Source: Candidatus Binatia bacterium (GTDB lineage: Bacteria; Desulfobacterota; Binatia; Bin18). From it: DNA of 64,000 nt. Below the pieces are notes generated by a model that was not told the origin of the DNA, made no database searches, and saw only the letters and a program-made list of their open reading frames with translations. Position numbers and translations under genes: made by a program. The DNA lies in NCBI GenBank assembly GCA_951812575.1, contig OX638322.1, positions 1,611,925-1,675,924 of the forward strand, given 5' to 3'. Numbering within the stretch: position 1 is the first letter of the stretch; each line of letters starts with the position of its first letter. Below, one piece after another: positions 27,935 to 37,015 of the stretch.

Positions 27935-28319
27935 CGACAGCTGGCAAAAAGCCCTGCGGTGCGCTCAGTCCGCGCTGGACAAAAAGGCATACGACCTGGT
28001 TGTCCTCGACGTGGAAGCGTTGACTTCTGTTGCCTCCTATTTTGTGATTTGTACCGGGCGGTCAGACATTCAGGTGCAGACGATCAGCCAAGCGATTGAG
28101 AAGGTCCTCCGGCAGGAAGGTCATCGCCCCTTAGCCCTTGAGGGCATCTCGCACGGACAATGGATCCTCATGGATTTCGGGGATGTGATTGTCCATATTT
28201 TCTACGAAACCGTACGAGAATTTTACAATCTTGAAGGGCTCTGGGCCAAGGCTCCACGCTGTACGCTGCCCGAACCCTACTCGACGCAAGCCATGGACCT
28301 CCGACTCGAAACCGGCTAG
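27924..28319 (+). CDS. rsfS: Ribosome silencing factor RsfS
   Basis: A 131-residue protein that binds uL14 and blocks subunit joining during starvation. Conserved segments are KKAYDLVVLDVEALTSVASY, FVICTGRSDIQVQTISQAIE and GQWILMDFGDVIVHIF. No ATG lies near the conserved start. I chose TTG at 27924 (LKADDSWQKAL); another TTG at 27882 is in frame. Either start overlaps the end of nadD, so coupling is likely. Start confidence is low, identity is high. Confidence 0.88.
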   Translation: MKADDSWQKALRCAQSALDKKAYDLVVLDVEALTSVASYFVICTGRSDIQVQTISQAIEKVLRQEGHRPLALEGISHGQWILMDFGDVIVHIFYETVREFYNLEGLWAKAPRCTLPEPYSTQAMDLRLETG

Positions 28320-28425
28320 CAGCCTTCCTTCGGCGTCGAGAAAATCCGCCTTCTCTTTCTTTCCACACGCCTTTCCCCTTATACTAGGGGCCGGAACCAG
28401 CGAGAGAAACTCGGTGGGAGATGCT

Positions 28426-28830
28426 ATGGGTCGAACGGCTTCTGCTCAAGAGATTCTATATTACGGCAGTACCCCTAAACACCAGTATTGGGAAAACGAA
28501 AAACAGACCCTGCGTCTCGTCCGCGACCGGTCTGCGTCCGTCTGGCGGGCGTATCACAAGCAAAACGGCCGATATCGCCCTCTGCTCGTGAAGTCCCGCT
28601 CCTCGGCAGGACTCCGAAAAGGAAAACGGAAATCGACGCCGCTGACGGGCAGAAGCGCTGAAGAAGTCGTGGCGAATATCAAGCGTGACTATCAGCTGCG
28701 GTTGGTGCTTGAGCAACGACTGCGCCGCTGGATGGACAAGTCGTCAGGAAAGCGTGTGCTGGCCTTTCTCGACCCCAACCAGGGAGGGGCGCCAGCGATG
28801 ACAGACCCAGGCACGTATAATGCCCAATAA
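28426..28830 (+). CDS. Hypothetical basic protein
   Basis: A 134-residue basic protein starting MGRTASAQEILYYGSTPKHQ behind GGTGGGAG. It is rich in Arg and Lys (KSRSSAGLRKGKRKSTPLTG), has no signal peptide or membrane segment, and includes a predicted helix EEVVANIKRDYQLRLVLEQR. I do not recognise a family. Codon use is like its neighbours, which supports a real gene. Its job is unknown; the basic character would suit nucleic acid binding. Confidence 0.55.
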   Translation: MGRTASAQEILYYGSTPKHQYWENEKQTLRLVRDRSASVWRAYHKQNGRYRPLLVKSRSSAGLRKGKRKSTPLTGRSAEEVVANIKRDYQLRLVLEQRLRRWMDKSSGKRVLAFLDPNQGGAPAMTDPGTYNAQ

Positions 28831-28904
28831 GACCAGTTTCTATGCTCTCGCAACAGGAAAGTCTTGAAAAGTCGACTGCTTAATCAACCCGCAGCGGCAC
28901 GATC

Positions 28905-29879
28905 CTACCAGCGTGCAACCGACGCCCCCCAGGTGAGTCCGCCCCCACAGCCGTTAAGCACGACAATATCGTCCGCATGGACTTTGCCTGCTCGAACAGC
29001 CTCATCCAGAGCTATCGGAATGGAAGCCGCAGACGTATTTCCAAAGCGGTCCACATTGCAGTGCACTTTGTCCATACTTGCTCCCAGGCGGTCGGCCACC
29101 GCTTGGATAATGCGTAAATTCGCCTGGTGGGGGACCATCAGCTTGATATCTTCCGGAGCCAGACCGGCTTTTTCGAGGGCTTTTTTTGTCACGTCCGACA
29201 GGGCGCGAACGGCGACCTTGAACAGTTCGGGACCTCTCATCTGAATCCCCCAGTCCGGCTCCTGTTCTCCGGCCTGATCAAACGTTTGCCGCAGACCGGA
29301 CCGAACGTGGAGCAACTGCCACAGGGCACCGCTGGACTCGACGACAGTGCTGAGCAGGCCTCGATCGTTTGACTGATTTTCTAAGACGACGGCCCCGGCG
29401 CCATCACCGAACAGTACGCAGGTCGTCCGGTCTCCCCAGTTGACCATGGAGCTCAGAGCATCTGCACCAACCAGCAGAATGCGGTTATACTCGCCGCTTT
29501 TGAGGTAGCTATGGGCAACCGACATGCCGTATACAAACCCCGCACAGGCTGCCGCAACATCAAAGGCGGGAATATTATCCACGCCCAGACGCGTTTGGAG
29601 TAAGCAGGCAGTGGAAGGAAAGGCGTACTCCCCAGAGACTGTGGCGATCAGAATCACATCCAAGTCCTGCGCGGACAGGCCCGCCGCCTTGAGTGCTGTT
29701 TCGCTTGCCGCGTGAATGAGGTCGAGCAAAGCCTCATCCTTTCGGATGACACGTCGTTCCTGTATGCCAGTCCGGGTGACGATCCATTTATGATTGGTGT
29801 CAACCCGCCCGGCCAGATCATCATTGGTGAGACAGGTCGAAGGGACGGCGGAACCCGTGCCGATAATACGTGCGCCCAT
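28905..29879 (-). CDS. fabH: 3-oxoacyl-ACP synthase III
   Basis: A 324-residue condensing enzyme that starts fatty acid synthesis from acetyl-CoA and malonyl-ACP. The catalytic triad is visible: Cys in DVAAACAGFVYGMS, His in LMVPHQANLRIIQAV and Asn in RFGNTSAASIPIAL. It begins MGARIIGTGSAVPSTCLTND. It is downstream of fabF on the same strand, with copy B of the palindromic repeat in between. No acpP, fabD or fabG is present here, so the fab genes are scattered in this genome. Confidence 0.95.
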   Translation of the reverse strand: MGARIIGTGSAVPSTCLTNDDLAGRVDTNHKWIVTRTGIQERRVIRKDEALLDLIHAASETALKAAGLSAQDLDVILIATVSGEYAFPSTACLLQTRLGVDNIPAFDVAAACAGFVYGMSVAHSYLKSGEYNRILLVGADALSSMVNWGDRTTCVLFGDGAGAVVLENQSNDRGLLSTVVESSGALWQLLHVRSGLRQTFDQAGEQEPDWGIQMRGPELFKVAVRALSDVTKKALEKAGLAPEDIKLMVPHQANLRIIQAVADRLGASMDKVHCNVDRFGNTSAASIPIALDEAVRAGKVHADDIVVLNGCGGGLTWGASVARW

Positions 29880-29914
29880 GCGCTACCTCTTTAATCCTTC
29901 TTGCCCAGCGAGAT

Positions 29915-29968
29915 AAAGAGTCAACGTGCCAACAGCTTTGTATGATTTGGAGGGCACGTTTATTCTTT
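29915..29968. repeat. Intergenic palindromic repeat, copy B
   Basis: Left arm AAAGAGTCAACGTGCC (29915-29930) pairs with right arm GGCACGTTTATTCTTT (29953-29968) at 14 of 16 positions around a 22-base centre containing TGTATGATTTGGAG. It lies between fabF and fabH, upstream of the fabH start on the minus strand. Confidence 0.78.
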
Positions 29969-30054
29969 CAGGCTTATCAGTACGTCTCATACTGTTTCGC
30001 TCAGGGCAGGTTCTGATTGCTTCGGTCCCAGTGTTCTCGTTACTCTGGCCCGTT

Positions 30055-31332
30055 CTACCGATTCGTACTCTGCCCGTTTTGATCGTTGTCCCATTTGCGG
30101 AAGACGAGGCAGGCGTTGGTTCCTCCAAAGCCGAAGGAATTGGATAAGACGGCCCGGACCGGCGCCGAGCGGGAGGTGTTGGGCACATAGTCCAAATCGC
30201 ACTCCGGATCAGGCTCCTCATAGTTAATGGTGGGCGGTATGATCTGATGGTGGAGCGCCAAGGCGGAATAGACGGCTTCGACGCCACCGGCAGCGCCGAG
30301 CAAGTGACCGGTCATGGATTTGGTTGAACTGATAGCGAGCTGGGCCGCGTGTTCGCCAAAGACTCTTTTCAGAGCCAGGGTCTCGGTCGCGTCGTTATAC
30401 GGTGTTGAGGTCCCGTGGGCGTTGACGTAATCGATCTCGGTTGGATCAAGCCCGCTGCTGCGTAGGGCCATCCGCATGCACCGGACCGCGCCTTCGCCTT
30501 CGGGCGAGGGGGCGGTGATGTGATGCGCATCTGCGTTGGCACCATAACCAACCACTTCGCCGTATATTTTTGCCCCGTGACTCTGTGCGAATTCGAGCTC
30601 CTCCAACACCACAATGCCGGCGCCTTCGGCCATGACAAAGCCGTCACGATTTTTGTCAAACGGACGACTGGCCTTCTCGGGCTCGTCGTTCCGCGTCGAG
30701 ACGGCCCGCATGGCAATAAAGCCGCCCAGCCCTAAAGAGGTCAGGGCCGCCTCTGCTCCCCCGGCAATAACGGCATCCTGATCGCCCAGCCGAATGGCCC
30801 GAAAGGCTTCACCAATAGCATGCGCACCGGAAGAGCAGGCGCTCGTTGGCGTATAATTAATGCCTTTGGCGCCATAGCGGATAGAGATCTGGCCGGGTGC
30901 CAGGTTGCTCAACAGCTTGGGGATAAAGAAGGGAGAAACTTTTTTGAGTCGCGTATCAAGAAAGTGCAGGTGATATTCTTCAATACTGGTCAGCCCGCCA
31001 ATCCCGACCCCGACGATGCACCCAATCATATCCTCGTTTTCCGGCGTGATTGGGATTTTGGCTTCACCCATCGCCATTTGGGCGGCGGCAACACTATACT
31101 GGATGAAGAGGTCCATCTTTTTGACCTCTTTCTTCTCGATAAAATCGGTGGGCGTGAAGTCACTAACCTCGCCAGCGATCCGCGTGGGAAAGTCTGAGAC
31201 ATCAAAGCGGGTTAACGGTCCGACTCCAGAACGTCCCGCAAGCAATGCTTGCCAGTTTTTCTCCACCCCAGTCCCAAGTGGAGTGACCGCCCCCAGCCCA
31301 GTAATGACGACACGGCGTTGCCCGTCTTGCAT
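30055..31332 (-). CDS. fabF: 3-oxoacyl-ACP synthase II
   Basis: A 425-residue elongating ketoacyl synthase. It starts [20 protein letters not shown]. The Cys-His-His triad is complete: [26 protein letters not shown] and [11 protein letters not shown]. The glycine-rich end [15 protein letters not shown] is intact. fabH is downstream on the same strand. Confidence 0.96.
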   Translation of the reverse strand: MQDGQRRVVITGLGAVTPLGTGVEKNWQALLAGRSGVGPLTRFDVSDFPTRIAGEVSDFTPTDFIEKKEVKKMDLFIQYSVAAAQMAMGEAKIPITPENEDMIGCIVGVGIGGLTSIEEYHLHFLDTRLKKVSPFFIPKLLSNLAPGQISIRYGAKGINYTPTSACSSGAHAIGEAFRAIRLGDQDAVIAGGAEAALTSLGLGGFIAMRAVSTRNDEPEKASRPFDKNRDGFVMAEGAGIVVLEELEFAQSHGAKIYGEVVGYGANADAHHITAPSPEGEGAVRCMRMALRSSGLDPTEIDYVNAHGTSTPYNDATETLALKRVFGEHAAQLAISSTKSMTGHLLGAAGGVEAVYSALALHHQIIPPTINYEEPDPECDLDYVPNTSRSAPVRAVLSNSFGFGGTNACLVFRKWDNDQNGQSTNR

Positions 31333-31356
31333 GATATCCTGCCTTACAAACTACTG

Positions 31357-31412
31357 AAAAGAGTAAACGTGTCCTCCACGAGACACGAGCGGCTGGACAC
31401 GTTTACTCTCTT
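31357..31412. repeat. Intergenic palindromic repeat, copy D (inverted)
   Basis: Left arm AAAAGAGTAAACGTGTCC (31357-31374) pairs with right arm GGACACGTTTACTCTCTT (31395-31412) at 17 of 18 positions. The 20-base centre, read on the minus strand, has CTCGTGGAG and matches the centre of copies A and B, so this copy is inserted in the opposite orientation. It sits just upstream of the fabF start on the minus strand. Confidence 0.75.
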
Positions 31413-31659
31413 GCTACCATCCCACCTTCCCAAGGATGTACCCAATAGCTTTTTACCAGCACCTCTCCGTTTCCCAAACACTCTGCTCAGGCCGTGTATC
31501 TTAAAGACTCCAAGAACCCCCTGCAACCAGTACAGCCGTCTCCTCGCGGACCCGGATCGAGTGAACGAGCACCACAGGGAGTCCCTTTTCTGACCGCGGG
31601 CTGCTATACGGAATACTCCAAAAGGCAGTACCGCGATCAGGAGGAGTTGACAGAGGCGT
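31413..31659. other. Non-coding stretch upstream of phnA
   Basis: With copy D of the palindromic repeat this fills the 327 bases between fabF and phnA, which diverge. I see no gene, RNA or clear promoter in it. GAGGAG at about 31641, just before the phnA start, is the ribosome-binding site. Confidence 0.5.
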
Positions 31660-32910
31660 ATGCCAGAACAGGACCAGGATCGACACCCTCAAACAGTGCG
31701 CCTGAACCAACGTGCCTACGCCTTCCCGTATCGGCCTGTGGTCGCAATCTGTATAGACGGGTGTGACCCAGCCTATATCAAGGCCGGCCTGGCCCAGAAC
31801 ATTCTGCCCAACGTCCAGCGCTTTCTCACCCAAGGGTTTGGCACCTGGGCGGACGCGGTCGTCCCAACGTTTACGAATCCGAACAATCTGTCCATTGTCA
31901 CGGGCAGTCCGCCCGCCGTACATGGGATTTCGGGGAATTATTTTCTTGATCCGACAACCGGACAGGCGGTCATGATGGCTGATCCCCACCAGCTCCGCTC
32001 AGAAACCCTGCTGGCGCGCTTCTCCCACAGCGGGGCCAAAGTCATCGTCATTACCGCCAAAGAGAAACTGCGCCGTTTGCTCGGCCACGGAATCGCCGAC
32101 GGCATGTGTTTCTCTGCCGAAAAGGCGCAAGACTGTACCATCCCCGTGCACGGTATTGAGAACGTTTGCCAGCGGATTGGCCGTCCACAGCCCGATGTCT
32201 ATTCTGCCGAGCTGTCACTTTTTGTCCTGGAAGCCGGCCTCGCCCTGCTCGAACAGCACCGGCCGGATCTGATGTATCTCTCGCTGAGCGACTATGTCCA
32301 ACATAAACATGCGCCCGGGAGTGCGGAAGCGAACGCGTTCTATGCCGCGCTTGACCGGGCCTGCGGTCAACTGGCTGAGGCGGGCACCCTGGTCGCCCTC
32401 ACCGCCGACCATGGGATGAACGCCAAACCGCGAGTCGTGTTTCTCCAGGATATTCTGGACACGAGCTGCGGTCCGGGTCAGACACGCGTGATCTGTCCGA
32501 TTACCGACCCCTACGTGGCACATCATGGCGCCTTGGGGTCCTGCGTCCGCGTCTACTGTCCTGGCGCCGACCGGGCTGCCGTGCGGGCTGTCATCGCCAA
32601 CATTCCCGGGGTTGAGGCGGTCTACGATACACCCACCGCGTGTGAGCAGTTTCTCCTGCCACCTGACCGTGAGGCCGATCTCCTTGTGCTTGGCGATACA
32701 CATACGGCCATTGGCGCGGCAGAACGAGACCATGATTTGTCTGGGTTAGGCGATGCGCCGCTCCGCTCTCACGGTGGCCGTGCAGAGCAGGTGGTGCCGT
32801 TCATCCTCTCCGAGCCCGTCTCCGAGGCGTACCATACACGCGCGGCAACCGGCCGGCTCAGAAACTTTGACCTGTTCGACTACGCTTTGAATGGGACAAG
32901 TGGGTTGTAG
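31660..32910 (+). CDS. phnA: Phosphonoacetate hydrolase
   Basis: A 416-residue alkaline-phosphatase-superfamily enzyme that would split phosphonoacetate into acetate and phosphate, cutting the C-P bond. Zinc and nucleophile positions are conserved: ICIDGCDPAY, the Thr nucleophile in TFTNPNNLSIVTG, SLSDYVQHKHAPGS, LTADHGMNAKP and RSHGGRAEQ. Length matches known PhnA. No phosphonate transporter or transaminase gene is adjacent, so it appears to work alone or with genes elsewhere. A generic nucleotide pyrophosphatase is the main alternative but fits less well. Confidence 0.85.
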   Translation: MPEQDQDRHPQTVRLNQRAYAFPYRPVVAICIDGCDPAYIKAGLAQNILPNVQRFLTQGFGTWADAVVPTFTNPNNLSIVTGSPPAVHGISGNYFLDPTTGQAVMMADPHQLRSETLLARFSHSGAKVIVITAKEKLRRLLGHGIADGMCFSAEKAQDCTIPVHGIENVCQRIGRPQPDVYSAELSLFVLEAGLALLEQHRPDLMYLSLSDYVQHKHAPGSAEANAFYAALDRACGQLAEAGTLVALTADHGMNAKPRVVFLQDILDTSCGPGQTRVICPITDPYVAHHGALGSCVRVYCPGADRAAVRAVIANIPGVEAVYDTPTACEQFLLPPDREADLLVLGDTHTAIGAAERDHDLSGLGDAPLRSHGGRAEQVVPFILSEPVSEAYHTRAATGRLRNFDLFDYALNGTSGL

Positions 32911-32976
32911 TCTTCTGCGCTTTTTCCGTTGCCTCACGCCTTGTGTCGGGAAAATGGAGTCTATAGACTGAAGATA

Positions 32977-33609
32977 ATGGATGTCTCAGGCGTGGTGCAG
33001 CAACTGTCCATTTGGGTACTGCCAGTCCTTGTGGCGGTCATCTTGCACGAGCTTGCGCATGGCTATAGCGCCTATCTGCTGGGTGATCCGACCGCCGCCC
33101 GCATGGGCCGCCTGACCCTGAATCCAATTGCCCATATCGATCTGCTTGGAACCCTCTTGTTACCCTTCCTGCTAATCATGACTGGCGCACCGTTTCTGTT
33201 TGGCTACGCCAAGCCCGTTCCCGTAGACTTTACGAACCTGCGCAACCCCCGGCGAGATATGGTCCGCGTGGCCGCGGCTGGTCCGATCATGAACCTGATA
33301 TTAGCCGTGCTGTCCGCCTTTACGCTGAAGTTCCTGCTGTCCCTCCAACTTATCACCGATGGACTGGTCGCCCGCAACCTGTTGAACAGCGTCCTGATCA
33401 ATGTGGTACTCGCCGTCTTTAATTTGTTTCCGCTCCCGCCGCTCGACGGTGGGCGGGTCGCCACCGGACTGTTGCCCCGGCAGCCGGCTCTGGCGCTCGC
33501 CAGGCTTGAGCCCTATGGCATGTTGATCGTGATATTCCTGTTGATGACCGGGATTCTTGGCGACATACTCCAACCGCCGGTGCTCTTTGTTCTCAACACC
33601 CTCTTGTGA
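32977..33609 (+). CDS. Site-2 protease family (M50) membrane metalloprotease
   Basis: A 210-residue integral membrane protein of the rhomboid-independent M50/SREBP type. The zinc motif HELAHGYSAY sits in the first membrane segment. The second conserved motif is NLFPLPPLDGGRV, with NPIAHIDLLGTLLLPFLLI in between. Four to six hydrophobic helices are visible. Chosen start MDVSGVVQQL; the frame is open 48 bases more. No PDZ or CBS domain is present, so it is the short type. It is followed closely by trpS, an arrangement seen in many bacteria. Confidence 0.88.
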   Translation: MDVSGVVQQLSIWVLPVLVAVILHELAHGYSAYLLGDPTAARMGRLTLNPIAHIDLLGTLLLPFLLIMTGAPFLFGYAKPVPVDFTNLRNPRRDMVRVAAAGPIMNLILAVLSAFTLKFLLSLQLITDGLVARNLLNSVLINVVLAVFNLFPLPPLDGGRVATGLLPRQPALALARLEPYGMLIVIFLLMTGILGDILQPPVLFVLNTLL

Positions 33610-33619
33610 GATTTTCTGC

Positions 33620-34645
33620 ATGACCGACACCACACCGACGCGACAAACGATTGTGAGTGGCTTTCGTCCAACCGGTAAGCTGCATCTTGGACATTTGCAC
33701 GGGACGCTCACCAACTGGGTCCGACTCCAGAGCGAGTACCGGTGTTTCTTCTTTGTGGCCGACTGGCACGCCCTGACCACCGGGAAGACGGACGCCGACA
33801 GCATTCGGAGCAATACCGAAGAGATGGTGATTGACTGGTTAAGCGTCGGGCTCGACCCCAACCAGTCTGTGATTTTTCGGCAGTCCGACGTGAAAGAGCA
33901 CGCCGAGCTGCACCTTTTGTTTTCGATGATTACGCCGACACCGTGGCTGATTCGAAACCCCACCGTCAAAGAGCAAGCGCGTGAGCTGGGTTTTATTGAC
34001 TCTGATGATGAGGCCGCGGTGGCCACGATTCACTATGGCCTGCTCGGTTATCCTGTGCTCCAGGCGGCCGACATCCTGATGTATAAGGCGCAGCGGGTTC
34101 CGGTCGGGGTCGATCAAGTCCCGCATATCGAGCTGACCCGCGAGATTGCCCGGCGCTTTAATACGGTCTATGAGGCCAGCATTTTTCCTGAACCCCAGGC
34201 TCTGCTGACGGAGATTCCAAAGATTCTTGGTGTTGACGGCCGCAAAATGAGCAAGAGCTATGGCAACGCGGTCGTCCTGTCAGACCCGCCGCAGGAGGTC
34301 GATACGAAACTGTCGCGGATGATGACCGACCCGCGCCGGGCGCGGCGGCGCGACCCCGGCGACCCGGCCGACTGCCCGGCTTTTCACCTGCACCGTCTCT
34401 ACTGCACGCCGGAAGAAATCGAATTTGTCACGAACGGGTGTAAAACCGCGGACATTGGCTGTCTCGAATGTAAGAAGATTATGATCAAGCACGTGCTTGA
34501 CGATCTGGCGGAATTCAGGGAAAAACGAAGGTACTGGGAAAACCACCGCGACGATGTGCGCGACGTCCTCCGGGAAGGGGAACGTCAGGCTGTTGATATC
34601 GCCCGTCAAACCATGGCGGAGGTGCGGGAGGTGGTTGGTGTGTAA
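33620..34645 (+). CDS. trpS: Tryptophanyl-tRNA synthetase
   Basis: A 341-residue class I synthetase. HIGH-type motif TGKLHLGHLHGTLTNW and KMSKS motif DGRKMSKSYGNAV are both intact, with GLLGYPVLQAADILMYKAQRVP between them. Start MTDTTPTRQTIVSGFRPT lies 10 bases after the M50 gene stop. Length is typical. It is the expected housekeeping copy; no second trpS is seen in the window. Confidence 0.96.
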   Translation: MTDTTPTRQTIVSGFRPTGKLHLGHLHGTLTNWVRLQSEYRCFFFVADWHALTTGKTDADSIRSNTEEMVIDWLSVGLDPNQSVIFRQSDVKEHAELHLLFSMITPTPWLIRNPTVKEQARELGFIDSDDEAAVATIHYGLLGYPVLQAADILMYKAQRVPVGVDQVPHIELTREIARRFNTVYEASIFPEPQALLTEIPKILGVDGRKMSKSYGNAVVLSDPPQEVDTKLSRMMTDPRRARRRDPGDPADCPAFHLHRLYCTPEEIEFVTNGCKTADIGCLECKKIMIKHVLDDLAEFREKRRYWENHRDDVRDVLREGERQAVDIARQTMAEVREVVGV

Positions 34646-34755
34646 GGTGACGGAAGGGTCAGGCCACGAGCGTTGGTAGGACAGTGTCGGCCCTCCCTTT
34701 TGCCATATGGGAAATGACGAACGGCGAAGAGTGTCCAGCCGACAAAGCCCTTTCC

Positions 34756-35502
34756 ATGTTCTATCGCGTTAAACTCGACGTTTTTGAGGGTCCGCTCGAT
34801 TTATTGCTCCATCTCGTCAAAAAGAACGAAGTGGAGTTGCCCGACATTCCCATTGCCGAAATCACCGACCAGTATTTAGCCTATCTCGACCTCCTCAAAC
34901 AGCTCGACCTTGACATCGCGGGAGAATACCTGGTGATGGCGGCGAGCCTGCTCTATCTCAAATCGCGCCTCCTGCTGCCTATTGAGGAAGCACCTGAAGA
35001 AGACGAGGGCGAAGACCCGCGCGCGGAGTTGGCCCGACAACTGCTCGAATATCAACGCTTCAAAGAAGCGGCCGAGACGCTGATAGGTCAAGAGATGCTC
35101 AACCGCGACGTTTTTAGCCGTCCACCCATGCCGGTTGAACCGGATGGCAAAGACGATACCGTGTATGATCTGTCGCTGGGCGATCTGCTCGATGCCCTGC
35201 ACGATGTGATGACCCGTGCAGACTCTCAAGAGGCGCATCAGATCATGCTTGAGCATGTGTCTTTGCGTGATCGCCTGCGGGCGGTGCTGGATACCCTACG
35301 GGAAAAAAGAGAGGTGCTCTTCGAGCAGCTCTTTCCCCAGGATTCAACCCGACTACAGGTTCTGGTGACCTTCCTGGCCGTCCTCGAACTGGTTCGTAAT
35401 CGGATGGTCCAGGTGCGCCAGGAGAATCCTTTTGGCCCGATCGTTGCCTCCCTGGCGGTGAGCCCAGAGGAGTCCTTACCAGAAGCGCTGGAACACCTAT
35501 GA
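34756..35502 (+). CDS. scpA: Segregation and condensation protein A
   Basis: A 248-residue kleisin of the SMC-ScpAB condensin. It starts MFYRVKLDVFEGPLDLLLHL, the family N-terminus, and contains YLAYLDLLKQLDLDIAGEYL and MAASLLYLKSRLLLP. The frame is open to GTG 34684 with another ATG at 34714; the conserved start is preferred. The stop overlaps the scpB start (ATGA). Confidence 0.92.
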   Translation: MFYRVKLDVFEGPLDLLLHLVKKNEVELPDIPIAEITDQYLAYLDLLKQLDLDIAGEYLVMAASLLYLKSRLLLPIEEAPEEDEGEDPRAELARQLLEYQRFKEAAETLIGQEMLNRDVFSRPPMPVEPDGKDDTVYDLSLGDLLDALHDVMTRADSQEAHQIMLEHVSLRDRLRAVLDTLREKREVLFEQLFPQDSTRLQVLVTFLAVLELVRNRMVQVRQENPFGPIVASLAVSPEESLPEALEHL

Positions 35503-36194
35503 AAACAGATGACATCAAGGCGATCGTCGAAAGTCTGTTATTTGCCTCTGGCGTACCCCTGCCGCTTCGCCGTCTGGTTGAGGTCGTTGGCGCAACCAAG
35601 ACGGAAGTGAAGGCAGCACTCGCCGCCCTGCGCGCCGAGTATACCGGCCCCTACCGCGGGGTCCGGCTCAGAGAAGTGGCGGGCGGCTATCAGTTTCGGA
35701 CGGTTGCCGACTATGCCGACTACGTGAAAGCCCTCGGTCGGGATAAGCCGGTCAAGTTGAGCCGGGCGGCCCTCGAAACCCTCGCCATTATTGCCTATCG
35801 TCAACCCGTGACCAAGATTGAGATTGAAGCCATTCGTGGCGTCGATGTGGACGGCGTGTTAAACTCGCTCCTCACCCGCAAGCTCATTACGGTCCTGGGG
35901 CGCAAAGATGTGCCCGGCCGGCCGTGGATATACGGCACGAGCCAGCAGTTTCTTGAAATTTTCAATCTGGAGAGTATTACCGACCTCCCCCCGCTGCCCG
36001 ACATCCACGAGCCAACGGCCAATGCATACGCAGAAGACATCTCAGACCCAACGGTTGCAGAAGATCCTGAGTCAGGCCGGGATCTCCTCGCGACGGGCGG
36101 CGGAGCAGTTGATCCAAGCCGGTCGCGTACAGGTGAATGGACAAACGGTCACACGTCTGGGAACAACGGCGGATCCGCGACAGGACCACATTGA
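35499..36194 (+). CDS. scpB: Segregation and condensation protein B
   Basis: A 231-residue winged-helix partner of ScpA. Conserved segments are IVESLLFASGVPLPLRRLVE, LREVAGGYQFRTVADYA, LSRAALETLAIIAYRQPVT and LITVLGRKDVPGRPWIYGTS. The conserved part ends near residue 175; the last 57 codons are Gly, Ser and Asp rich. That tail overlaps the start of rluB in another frame. It overlaps scpA by 4 bases. Confidence 0.93.
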   Translation: MKTDDIKAIVESLLFASGVPLPLRRLVEVVGATKTEVKAALAALRAEYTGPYRGVRLREVAGGYQFRTVADYADYVKALGRDKPVKLSRAALETLAIIAYRQPVTKIEIEAIRGVDVDGVLNSLLTRKLITVLGRKDVPGRPWIYGTSQQFLEIFNLESITDLPPLPDIHEPTANAYAEDISDPTVAEDPESGRDLLATGGGAVDPSRSRTGEWTNGHTSGNNGGSATGPH

Positions 36195-36801
36195 AGTTGA
36201 TGGGCACCTGATCGAGTTGCCCACCGGTTGGCTCTATTACCTGCTGCATAAACCGCCGCGTGTGGTCAGCACCCTCAAAGACCCGGAGGGGCGCCCTACA
36301 GTCCGCGATTTGCTCTCCGGCGTGCGCGAACGCGTCTTTCCGGTCGGTCGCCTCGATTACGACTCGTCCGGGCTGCTGCTGCTGACCAATGACGGCGCGC
36401 TGACGGAACGCCTCCTCCACCCGCGTTTTCAGGTGCCTCGCACCTATCAGGCCAAGGTAGGCGGTGTGGTTGCCAGAAGAGCGCTGGCCGAGCTTCGCCA
36501 CGGCGTACAATTGGACGACGGCACGCTCGCGGCCCCTGCCAAGGCGTATATTCTCCGGACAACGACCCGCAAAACCTGGCTCGAACTGGTGCTGCGCGAA
36601 GGACGCAACCGCGAGGTGCGCCGGATGTGCGAAGCGCTCGGCTATCGGGTAGAAAAACTGGTCCGGGTGCAGTACGGCCCACTCAGTTTGGACGTGCCGG
36701 TCGGTACCTATCGCCCGCTTACTCCCCAAGAGATCAAACAGCTGAAGCGTCTGGTTGAAAAGCCCGTGCACTCACGGCCTGAAATCCAGTCTCGGTCTTG
36801 A
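36022..36801 (+). CDS. rluB: 23S rRNA pseudouridine synthase RluB/RsuA family
   Basis: A 259-residue enzyme with an N-terminal S4 domain (RLQKILSQAGISSRRAAEQL, IQAGRVQVNGQTV) and the RsuA/RluB catalytic domain with FPVGRLDYDSSGLLLLTNDG, which holds the catalytic Asp. REGRNREVRRMCEALGY is also present. The start ATG 36022 lies 173 bases inside scpB in a different frame. The order scpA-scpB-rluB is common, but such a long overlap is unusual. Confidence 0.93.
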   Translation: MHTQKTSQTQRLQKILSQAGISSRRAAEQLIQAGRVQVNGQTVTRLGTTADPRQDHIEVDGHLIELPTGWLYYLLHKPPRVVSTLKDPEGRPTVRDLLSGVRERVFPVGRLDYDSSGLLLLTNDGALTERLLHPRFQVPRTYQAKVGGVVARRALAELRHGVQLDDGTLAAPAKAYILRTTTRKTWLELVLREGRNREVRRMCEALGYRVEKLVRVQYGPLSLDVPVGTYRPLTPQEIKQLKRLVEKPVHSRPEIQSRS

Positions 36802-36860
36802 CTCGCCCGTTTCAGAGCGATACATCTGTCCCACGCGGCACACGCCGCATTGCCATCCTG

Positions 36861-36934
<74 letters not shown>

Positions 36935-36939
36935 CCTAT

Positions 36940-36974
36940 GAGAGTCCCGTCAGTTCAAGAACTGCGGGACTCTC
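36940..36974. terminator. Strong hairpin after tRNA-fMet
   Basis: A 10-bp stem GAGAGTCCCG/CGGGACTCTC is followed, after one unpaired base, by a 6-bp stem CAGTTC/GAACTG with a 2-base loop. It starts 6 bases after the tRNA. There is no T run, so it may be a processing or Rho-type stop signal, but the stem is long and perfect enough to end the tRNA transcript. Confidence 0.65.
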
Positions 36975-37015
36975 GCCATGTATACGGCCCGCTAAACAAG
37001 CGAGATTGTGTACCT

